A DNA stretch of 22,648 bases. Source: CALZJC01 sp041574955. Lineage in GTDB: Bacteria; Acidobacteriota; Thermoanaerobaculia; Multivoradales; JAHEKO01. Below are positions 13,001 to 19,398 of the stretch, in pieces. The notes beneath the pieces were generated by a model. That model was not told where the DNA came from, did not search any database, and saw only the letters and a list, made by a program, of their open reading frames with translations. The translations under genes and the position numbers were made by a program. The stretch spans positions 1 through 22,648 of the forward strand of contig JBFGNS010000069.1 in assembly GCA_041574955.1 (NCBI GenBank). The letters run 5' to 3'. Numbering within the stretch: position 1 is the stretch's first letter; every line of letters starts with the position of its first letter.

Positions 13001-15503
13001 CCAGCTCACCGGCAACACCGCCACCCTGCGGCTGCCGGTGGAGCGCTCCTGGCGCCCCAACGCCTACGTCACGGCCACCCTGGTGCGGCCGGTGGGCGCC
13101 ATCGAGCCGGGCTCCGTCGGTCGCGCCTTCGGGGCGGTGCCGATCCGGGTCGACCGCGCCGCCAACCGGCTGTCGGTGGCGATCCAGGCGCCGGCCCAGG
13201 TGCGCTCCGAGAGCCGCCTCGAGATCGGCGTCGCCACCGCCCCGGGCGCCGCGGTCACCGTCGCGGCGGTCGACGAGGGGATCCTCCAGCTCATCGCCCA
13301 GCAGACCCCGGACCCGTTCGAGTTCTTCTACCGCAAGCTGCGGCTGGGCGTGCGCTCGTTCGATAGCTTCAGCCAGCTGCTGCCCGAGATCGAGGACGGC
13401 GGCGAGGCGGGCGGCGGCGAGGCCGGCCGCGGCGCCGCGCAGTACGTACGCACCGAGTCGATCCGCCGGGTGAAACCGGTGGCGTTCTGGTCCGGGGTGC
13501 TCACCGCCGACGGCTCCGGCCGCGCCCGCGCGGCGTTCGAGCTGCCGCGGTTCACCGGCGGCGTGCGGCTGATGGCGGTGGCGGCGGACGGCGCCCGCTT
13601 CGGCTCGGCCGACGCCATGACCCGGGTGCGCGATCCGCTGGTGGTGACCCCCACCCTGCCGCGCGTGCTGTCGTTCGACGAGCGCCTGGAGGTGCCGGTG
13701 ACGGTGCGCAACGACACCGGACGGGCCGGCCGCTTCGAGGTGCGGCTCGCCGCGTCGGGTGCCGCGACAGCAGGCGGCGGGGCCGGCCAGAGCGTCGAGA
13801 TCCCCGACGGCGGCGAGCGCACCGTCTACTTCGCGGTCGCCACCGGCGGCACGGCAGGCACCGCCCGCTTCTCGGTCGAGGCGCGCGGCAACGGCGAGAC
13901 AGGCCGCTCCGGCGAGGTGGAGGTCGACGTGCGTCCCGACCTGCCGCCGATCACCACCGCCGCCTCGGGCGCCCTCGCCGAGCTCGAGACCGAGCTGCCG
14001 GCGGCCGGCGACGGCTACCGGCCCGGGACCGTGAGCCGCCGGCTGCAGGTCGGGCCGCTCCCTCTGGTGCGCTTCGGCCGCCGGCTGGCGGAGCTGCTGC
14101 GCTACCCGTACGGCTGCCTCGAGCAGACCGTGTCGCGCGCCTTCCCGCTGCTCTACCTCGACGATCTGGCGCGCCAGCTCGAGCCCGAGCTGCTCGATCC
14201 CGAGGCCGGCGGCGACGACGTCGGCGAGCGGGTGGAGGAGGCGCTCAGGCGGGTGGCCTGGCACCAGGTGCCCGGCGGCGGCTTCGCCCTGTGGCGGGAG
14301 AGCCGGCAAGCGCACCCGTGGAGCTCCGTCTACGCCGGCCACTTCCTGGTCGAGGCCGAGCGCGCCGGCTACCCGGTCGATCCGCAGCTCACGCTGCGCA
14401 CCCTCGACCACCTGCGCGACACGGTGCGCGCCCGCGACCGGTACGGCCGCGAGGAGTTGGAGCGGGTGGTCTACGCGCTCTACGTCCTGGCGCGCGCCGG
14501 CGACGCCGAGCTGGGGGTGATGGACTTCCTGCGCCAGCGCCACGCCGGAAACCTCGGCCGCGCCTCCCGCGCCCTGCTGGCCGCGGCCTACGCCGCGGTG
14601 GGCAACCGCGACGCGGTCGACGAGCTGGCCGCCGGGCTGGCGGACGTCGAGGCGGTAGAGCGCCAGACCGGCGAAAACTTCCGGTCGACGGTGAGGGACC
14701 GGGCGCTGCTGCTGCTGGCGCTGCTCGACGCCGTGCCCGACAGCCCGCGCATCCCCGAGCTGGCCGAACGGCTGGCGCGCGACGCCGGCGCGGCGGGCGG
14801 CTGGACCACCCAGGAGGCCGCCTTCGCGCTGGTCGCGGTCGGCCAGCTCGCCGGCCGGCAGGCCGAGCGGCCGCCGTACCGCGGCACCGCCTGGGTCGGC
14901 TCGCGGCGGCTGGGCAGCTTCTCGAGCGCGGCCACCGCGGTGTTCGACGGCATCACCGACCCCGGCCCGGTGCGCCTGGTGCTCGAGGCCGGCTACCGGC
15001 CGGGCTCGGCGTTCTACAACCTCGCCACCCGCGGAGTGCCGCGCGACGACGTCTACCGCGCCGCCGCCGAAGGCCTCGAGATCCAGCGCCTGCTGTTCGA
15101 CCGCGACGGCGGCCCGCTCGACCCGGCGGCGGTCCGCCAGGGCGACCTGGTGGTGGTCAAGACCCTTGTGCGCTCGGTCGCGGGGCCGGTCGACAACGTC
15201 GCGCTGGTCCAGCTCCTGCCCTCCGGGCTCGAGGTCGAGAACCCGCGGCTCGCCACTACCGAGTCGCTGCCGTGGATCGCCGACGCCAACCTCGCGCCCG
15301 ACCAGCTCGACCTGCGCGACGACCGGGTGCTGGCGTTCACCGACCTGCCGGCCAACCAGTGGCGCAACCTCTACAGCCTGCTCAGGGCGGTGGCGCCGGG
15401 CAGCTTCCGGCTGCCGCCGCCGCACGCCGAGGCGATGTACAACCCGGCGCTGCGCGCCACCGGCGAGCGGGGGCGGCTGGAGGTGGCGAAGGCGGCGCCG
15501 TGA
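10044..15503 (+). CDS. Bacterial alpha-2-macroglobulin with CLEQ thioester
   Basis: A 1819-residue protein of the bacterial alpha-2-macroglobulin family (YfhM/YfaS type). Residues 24-40 are a single uncleaved membrane helix after 'RWQWRD', so the body should face the periplasm. MG-type beta domains follow; 'YTAFLYGERDIYRPGETV' near 587 and 'RIELELDRGEYRPGETATVQ' near 945 are MG2-like openings, 'VAAVDEGILQL' near 1073 and 'FWSGVLTADGSGRARAAFEL' near 1148 mark the A2M core. The thioester motif is intact (C1358-L-E-Q1361) in an alpha/alpha toroid, and a C-terminal MG domain ends 'YNPALRATG'. It should trap foreign proteases by covalent attachment. E. coli YfhM is a lipoprotein; this one is not. 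ATG has a strong ribosome site, and the TGA overlaps the pbpC start. Confidence 0.95.
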   Translation: MTDQGGRPQAHPAGEGYRWQWRDAVIAALALALAVTVWLARGGGRPEATPAGGEAISVFEVVMDHEERRWLEILFDRPVLAEDGAVQPGDVLDRPPATIEPALAGVWRWRDRAALRFEPSGGLAPATRYRLSLIPDRILGPDQELAGSGELELQVDRFVVESVEVWEEPDDDGGVVLRGTVQFNYAVEPELLASHLRLEDPAAREPVEIQLEAGWRTPSIPFRTAPVRKQKQPRQLTLVVDGELTPADGNVPLAEPYRHPVPLGSSEVLEVRELGGQPGLDESTLRVVLSSAVSAELAGPYLQVTPETRFKLTAVRNALELRGPFTPGSAYRVRIAAGLPAADGATLKQAYDGRLVLANLAPSIDFQSQGMFLSRGGMRNLALETVNVNRFELAIDRVYRNNLLFLFRHQGDFDQESVYRGGGVWQSLGDRLVEQTVRVGGERNRKTTTVLSLDDWIDADAPGLYRVIAGRPDHWQAPQRWLLVTDLGLVAKQGEGEVMVWVLSHRTLAPVAGARVELVSDQNQTIGRGTTGADGTWHLRDPEALATARPFLVTVTRGDDFSFLHLDRMQVDTTGLDVAGDERPAGGYTAFLYGERDIYRPGETVRGAALVRDARLAPAPAVPALLRLRDPQGREIATRRLELDARGITPFEWPMPAYALTGRQSLELEIARQIVGRYRFQLEEFVPDRIKVEIRTPAEVAPGRPLGWTVAGSYLFGPPAAGLAAESRVRLLDATFTSPRHPEYSFRESERSFEERELFSRRLRLGDDGTAGFEADLPRERGLPSSLEALITARVQEEGGRGVTARSRLTVHPYPYYLGVKRRGPVYPELGQPVEIDWVAVAPDGTERATGPLVAELVLDRWQTVLRRTPAGGFRYESNRESVVVSRREIAGGAASGSFSFSASEYGSHRVVLSDPATGAATSVGFYTGGWGYSPWAVENPDRIELELDRGEYRPGETATVQVRAPFPGRLILAVEREELFTTQVHQLTGNTATLRLPVERSWRPNAYVTATLVRPVGAIEPGSVGRAFGAVPIRVDRAANRLSVAIQAPAQVRSESRLEIGVATAPGAAVTVAAVDEGILQLIAQQTPDPFEFFYRKLRLGVRSFDSFSQLLPEIEDGGEAGGGEAGRGAAQYVRTESIRRVKPVAFWSGVLTADGSGRARAAFELPRFTGGVRLMAVAADGARFGSADAMTRVRDPLVVTPTLPRVLSFDERLEVPVTVRNDTGRAGRFEVRLAASGAATAGGGAGQSVEIPDGGERTVYFAVATGGTAGTARFSVEARGNGETGRSGEVEVDVRPDLPPITTAASGALAELETELPAAGDGYRPGTVSRRLQVGPLPLVRFGRRLAELLRYPYGCLEQTVSRAFPLLYLDDLARQLEPELLDPEAGGDDVGERVEEALRRVAWHQVPGGGFALWRESRQAHPWSSVYAGHFLVEAERAGYPVDPQLTLRTLDHLRDTVRARDRYGREELERVVYALYVLARAGDAELGVMDFLRQRHAGNLGRASRALLAAAYAAVGNRDAVDELAAGLADVEAVERQTGENFRSTVRDRALLLLALLDAVPDSPRIPELAERLARDAGAAGGWTTQEAAFALVAVGQLAGRQAERPPYRGTAWVGSRRLGSFSSAATAVFDGITDPGPVRLVLEAGYRPGSAFYNLATRGVPRDDVYRAAAEGLEIQRLLFDRDGGPLDPAAVRQGDLVVVKTLVRSVAGPVDNVALVQLLPSGLEVENPRLATTESLPWIADANLAPDQLDLRDDRVLAFTDLPANQWRNLYSLLRAVAPGSFRLPPPHAEAMYNPALRATGERGRLEVAKAAP

Positions 15504-17797
15504 GCCGGCGGGCGCATCGCGCGCGGTGGCCGGCGGCGGCGCTGGCGACGCTGACCGCCGCCGCGGCGGTGCTCTGGCTGCTCGACCGGCTGCTGCCGCC
15601 GCCGCTGGCGGCGCTCGAGCGGCCGGCGGCGGTGGCGGTGCTCGACGCCGCCGGCGAGCCGCTCAGGCTGTTCCTGCCGGCCGACGAGCGCTGGCGGCTG
15701 CCGGTCACCCTCGACGAGTTGCCCGCCGAGCTGCCGGCGGCTGTGGTGGCGATCGAGGACCGGCGGTTCTGGTCGCATCCGGGGGTCGATCCGCTGGCGG
15801 TGGTGCGCGCCGTCTGGCAGAACCTGCGCGCCGGCCGCGTCGTGTCGGGCGCCTCGACCCTGCCGATGCAGCTCGCCCGCCTGGCCGAGCCGGCGCCGCG
15901 CACGCTGGGCGCGAAGCTGCGCGAGGCGGCGCGCGCGCTCCAGCTCGAGCGGCGGTTCTCGAAGCGCGAGCTGCTCGAGCTGTACTTGAACCTCGCCCCC
16001 TACGGCGGCAACCTCGAGGGCGTCGGAGCGGCCAGCCGGTTCTACTTCGGCAAGCCGCCGGCGGCGCTGTCGGCCGGCGAGACTGCGCTGCTGGTGGCGC
16101 TGCCGCGCGCGCCGCGCGATCTCGACCCGACCCGCCACCCGGCGGCGGCGCGCGCCGCCCGCGACCGGGTGCTGGACCGGCTGGCCGCCGCCGGCGTGCT
16201 GACCGAGCGCCAGGCCGCCGACGCCCGCCGCCAGCCGGTACCGCGGCAGCGCCGGCCGGTGCCGTTCTCGGCGCCCCACTTCGCGCGCTTCGCGGCGGCG
16301 CGGGCGGCCGGCGCGGCGCGCGTCCCGACCACCCTCGACCGCTCGCTCCAGCGCATCGCCGAGGCCCAGGTGGCGCGCCACGTGCCGCTGCTCAGGCCGC
16401 AGGGGATCGGCCAGGCGGCGGTGGTGGTGATCGAGACCGAGGGCCGCCGGCTGCGCGCTCTGGTGGGCTCGGCGGGTTTCCTGGAGGCCGGCAGGGCAGG
16501 GCAGGTGGACGGCGCGCTGGCCCGCCGCTCGCCCGGCTCGACCCTCAAGCCGCTGCTCTACGCGCTGGCCCTCGAGCGCGGCGAGATCGTGCCGGCGAGC
16601 TACCTGCTCGACGTCCCCACCGACTTCGCCGGCTACGTCGCCGAGAACTACGACGGGCGCTACCGCGGGCGGGTCACCGCCGAGCAGGCGCTCGCCGAGT
16701 CGCTCAACGCCTCGGCGGTCCGGCTGCTGGCGCGGGTCGGGCTCGAGCCGTTCCACGCGCTGCTGGTGCGAGGCGGGCTGGCCAGCCTCGACCGCCCGGC
16801 CACGAGCTACGGGCTGCCGCTGGTGCTGGGCGGCGGTGAGGTCAGCCTGCTCGAGCTCACCACGCTCTACGCGGCGCTGGCCGACGGCGGACGGTACCGC
16901 CCGCTCGCCTGGCGCGCCGGCCAGCCGGCGGCCGCCGCCGGCGCCGCGGCCGACGCCCTGGTGTCGCCCGAGGCCGCCTGGCTGGTGAGCGAGATGCTGC
17001 GCCGGGTGCGGCGGCCCGATCTGCCGGCCGCCTGGTCGCTGACCCGCGAGGTGCCGGCCGTCGCCTGGAAGACAGGCACCTCCTGGGGGCACCGCGACGC
17101 CTGGGCGGTGGGCTACTCCGAGCGCTACACGGTGGGGGTGTGGGTGGGCAACTTCGACGGCGCGCCGCGCCAGGGCATCTCGGGCGCCGAGCACGCGGCG
17201 CCGCTCTTGTTCGACCTGTTCCGCGCCCTCGAGCCCGGCAGCGGCTGGCCGCGCCCGCCGGCCGGCGCGCGCATCGAGGAGCTCGACGCCTGCGTCCTGA
17301 GCCACCAGCTGCCGGGACCCTGGTGCGGCGAGCGCACCCGGATCCGCTACCTGCCGGGCCGCTCGCGGCTGGCGCGCTGCTCCTACCACCGCCGGGCGCG
17401 AGCCGCCGGCGCCGGCGGCCGGTCGGGCTTCCGGGAGCTGGTGGTCTACCCGGCCGAGCTGGTCGCCTGGTGGCGGCACGAAGGCCGGCCGCTGCCGGAG
17501 GGTGCGGCGCCGGCCGGCGAGGCGGTCGTGGCGGGCGAGGCGCCGCGCATCGTCTCGCCCGACGCCGCCACCCCCTACCGGCTGCGGCGCGACGCACCGG
17601 CCGCCTACCAGCGCATCCCGCTGATCGCCCACGCCGCCCAGGACGCCGCGCGCCTCTACTGGTTCCGCGATGGCGTGCTGGTGGCGAGCGGCAGCCCCGG
17701 CGAGCGGCTGTTCCTGGATCCTGTGCCGGGCCGCCACCGGCTGGTGGTCACCGACGACCGCGGCCGCTCCGACGGCCTCGGCTACCGGGTCGAGTAG
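15500..17797 (+). CDS. pbpC: Penicillin-binding protein 1C
   Basis: A 765-residue bifunctional peptidoglycan synthase. GTG at 15500 overlaps the macroglobulin stop (GTGA), so translation is coupled. An N-terminal helix (about residues 10-27) anchors it. The GT51 transglycosylase has E86-D-R-R-F-W-S-H-P-G and 'GASTLPMQLARL'. The transpeptidase has S347-T-L-K350, S401-L-N403 and K524-T-G-T, all catalytic motifs intact. A C-terminal beta domain (about 675-765, 'RIVSPDAATPYRLRRDAP') matches the BiPBP_C region of PbpC. The family polymerises and crosslinks glycan strands in the periplasm, and pairing with alpha-2-macroglobulin is a known conserved arrangement thought to combine protease trapping with wall repair. 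The length is near that of E. coli PbpC (about 770). Confidence 0.95.
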   Translation: MSRRAHRARWPAAALATLTAAAAVLWLLDRLLPPPLAALERPAAVAVLDAAGEPLRLFLPADERWRLPVTLDELPAELPAAVVAIEDRRFWSHPGVDPLAVVRAVWQNLRAGRVVSGASTLPMQLARLAEPAPRTLGAKLREAARALQLERRFSKRELLELYLNLAPYGGNLEGVGAASRFYFGKPPAALSAGETALLVALPRAPRDLDPTRHPAAARAARDRVLDRLAAAGVLTERQAADARRQPVPRQRRPVPFSAPHFARFAAARAAGAARVPTTLDRSLQRIAEAQVARHVPLLRPQGIGQAAVVVIETEGRRLRALVGSAGFLEAGRAGQVDGALARRSPGSTLKPLLYALALERGEIVPASYLLDVPTDFAGYVAENYDGRYRGRVTAEQALAESLNASAVRLLARVGLEPFHALLVRGGLASLDRPATSYGLPLVLGGGEVSLLELTTLYAALADGGRYRPLAWRAGQPAAAAGAAADALVSPEAAWLVSEMLRRVRRPDLPAAWSLTREVPAVAWKTGTSWGHRDAWAVGYSERYTVGVWVGNFDGAPRQGISGAEHAAPLLFDLFRALEPGSGWPRPPAGARIEELDACVLSHQLPGPWCGERTRIRYLPGRSRLARCSYHRRARAAGAGGRSGFRELVVYPAELVAWWRHEGRPLPEGAAPAGEAVVAGEAPRIVSPDAATPYRLRRDAPAAYQRIPLIAHAAQDAARLYWFRDGVLVASGSPGERLFLDPVPGRHRLVVTDDRGRSDGLGYRVE

Positions 17798-17812
17798 CCG
17801 CGCCCCGCGGCT
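17796..17812. terminator. Hairpin between convergent pbpC and acyltransferase genes
   Basis: AGCCGCG (17796-17802) pairs perfectly with CGCGGCT (17806-17812) around CCC. The last two bases of the pbpC TAG are in the stem. The convergent acyltransferase gene ends at 17826, so the hairpin fills most of the 28-base gap and could act on both strands. No T-run is present. Confidence 0.4.
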
Positions 17813-17825
17813 CGGCCCGGGACGC

Positions 17826-19148
17826 TCAGCGGCTCCCCAGACGCGGCCAGGCGCCTGCCAGCCAGGCGCCGGCCAGGGGGAACGCCACCGCCCAGGAGCG
17901 CGGGTTGTCCCAGCCCAGCAGATGCACGCCGTCGAGAGCCAGATAGGCCAGGCCGGCGGTCACCAGGACGGCACCCGCCATCAGCCGGCCCCGCGGCAGC
18001 GCCAGCGGCCGCGGCGCGGCGCGCTCGAAGCGGCTGAACAGCAGCAGGAACGGCTGCAGGGCCAGAAGCAGCCCCGGGATCCACACCGCCCGCACCGCCC
18101 ACCAGGCCGGGGTGCCGGGCTCGGTCTGGAAGCCCCAGCCGGTCCAGAAGCCGATGCCCAGCAGCAGCACCGCCGGCGCCAGGTGCCACAGGTAGACGGT
18201 CATGATCATGCCGTTGACCAGGATGGTGGCGGCCCACGGCTTGCGGTTCTCGAGCCAGCGCCGGAACGGCTTCTCGAGCGCCAGCAGCAGACCGCCGTGG
18301 AACAGCGCCAGGGCGAGGAGCGGAAGCTTGGGCGGCGTGGTGTTGCTGACCGGATCGCCGGGCACGCCCACCAGGGCCAGCGGATAAGGGCCGAGCTGCG
18401 TCATCGCCAGAAGCGCCGCCAGCCCCACCGCCGCCATCCCCAGCCGCCGGCCGGTGCCGGCCAGCACCGGGTCGCTCCAGGCGTAGCCGAGCTGGTGCAC
18501 AGCCATCCACACGAACAGGTAGTTGCTCCAGCCGACGAGGCCCAGGCCGGCTGCGAAGACCAGCAGATCCACCAGGCAGGCAACCGCCACGAGCCCCAGG
18601 AACGACCCGATGCCGAAGCGTTTCCACAGGCCGTGACTGAGCGGCGTCAGCGCCACCACCATGACGTAGACCGCCAGGAACCACAGCGGGATGAGCGCCA
18701 TCTGGGTGCCGTTGCGGATCACCGCCACGCTCTCGCCGAAGCCGAAGGCGAGCGCCGCGGCGACCCCCCAGAAAAGGACGACCGGCACCATCGGCCCTAC
18801 CAGCCGCTGCATCCGGCCACTCAGCCAGTCGGAGTAGGAGCGCCCCCTGGCCACCGCCGAGCGCCAGGAGATGCCGTTCGAGAAGCCCCCGACCATGAAG
18901 AAGACCGGCATGACCTGGAAGATCCAGGTGAGCCACCGCGTCGGCGGCTGGATCGACAGCACGTTGCCGATGACGAAGCCCTCGTCGGTCCGGTGGGCCG
19001 TGGCGACCAGCCAGTGGCCCAGAACCACGGCGCAGATCGAGGCGGCGCGCAGGAAGTCGACGTAGCGGTTGCGCTCGGGCGGCGTGCGCCCGGCCAGCTC
19101 GAGCGCCCGCCCCCACGCTCCCGCCCGCGCGGGCTCAGCGGCTGGCAT
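17826..19148 (-). CDS. Acyltransferase 3 family membrane protein
   Basis: A 440-residue integral membrane protein of the acyltransferase-3 family (PF01757, OafA/NodX-like). After a cytoplasmic N-terminus the signature 'RNRYVDFLRAASICAVVLGH' followed by W appears near residues 27-47, holding the conserved Arg and His. About ten hydrophobic segments follow, including 'MPVFFMVGGFSNGISW' and 'MIMTVYLWHLAPAVLLLGIG', both typical of the family. Such proteins O-acylate surface sugars or other envelope molecules; the substrate is not visible. The start ATG at 19148 has a GGGGA site about 5 bases upstream. The gene is alone on the minus strand, convergent with pbpC. Confidence 0.9.
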   Translation of the reverse strand: MPAAEPARAGAWGRALELAGRTPPERNRYVDFLRAASICAVVLGHWLVATAHRTDEGFVIGNVLSIQPPTRWLTWIFQVMPVFFMVGGFSNGISWRSAVARGRSYSDWLSGRMQRLVGPMVPVVLFWGVAAALAFGFGESVAVIRNGTQMALIPLWFLAVYVMVVALTPLSHGLWKRFGIGSFLGLVAVACLVDLLVFAAGLGLVGWSNYLFVWMAVHQLGYAWSDPVLAGTGRRLGMAAVGLAALLAMTQLGPYPLALVGVPGDPVSNTTPPKLPLLALALFHGGLLLALEKPFRRWLENRKPWAATILVNGMIMTVYLWHLAPAVLLLGIGFWTGWGFQTEPGTPAWWAVRAVWIPGLLLALQPFLLLFSRFERAAPRPLALPRGRLMAGAVLVTAGLAYLALDGVHLLGWDNPRSWAVAFPLAGAWLAGAWPRLGSR

Positions 19149-19225
19149 GGCTTCCCCGGATCAGGCCCCCGAGGTTATCGCGTTGCGCCTGCCCGGGCCG
19201 AGCTGGAGCGGGCTGGGCTTTCTAG

Positions 19226-19249
19226 CCCCCCGCCCCTTTGGGCGGGGGG
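19226..19249. repeat. Perfect 10-bp C/G hairpin in the divergent gap
   Basis: Six C, G, three C (19226-19235) pair perfectly with the complementary GGGCGGGGGG (19240-19249) around CTTT. It lies between the divergent acyltransferase gene and the secreted repeat protein, directly before an AT-rich stretch. A short overlapping hairpin (GGGCT/AGCCC) precedes it. The position between divergent starts argues against a simple terminator; it may be an intergenic repeat copy or a regulatory structure. Confidence 0.5.
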
Positions 19250-19252
19250 AGG

Positions 19253-19281
19253 TTGAAGATTGGCAATATTCTATGTATTGT
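19253..19281 (+). promoter_or_regulatory. Candidate promoter of the secreted repeat-protein gene
   Basis: TTGAAG (19253-19258) and TATTGT (19276-19281), 17 bases apart, each match four of six sigma-70 consensus bases. They lie in the most AT-rich stretch of the window (about 19250-19295). A GGGGA ribosome site lies 7 bases before the ATG at 19399. The leader would be roughly 110 bases. Confidence 0.45.
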
Positions 19282-19398
19282 GACATTTACTCGACGACGA
19301 GGCGTTCCCACAGGAAGCCGGGACACGACCTCTCGAGCCCCACTCCCCCGGGGCCGCCCCGCCATCGCGCACTGCCATCGCACGACGGGGAACTGCTC

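Noticed and set aside
12843..15425. An 860-codon open frame on the minus strand
   Set aside because: Antisense shadow of the macroglobulin gene; no recognisable domains and no ribosome site.
14291..15499. An N-terminal extension of pbpC into the macroglobulin gene
   Set aside because: The extension is Arg/Pro-rich shadow sequence; GTG at 15500 gives a normal PbpC length and membrane anchor.
15371..17737. A 788-codon open frame on the minus strand
   Set aside because: Antisense shadow of pbpC, whose catalytic motifs are all in the plus-strand frame.
17670..19256. A 528-codon plus-strand frame
   Set aside because: It is antisense to the acyltransferase-3 gene and is Gln/His/Arg-rich with no domains.
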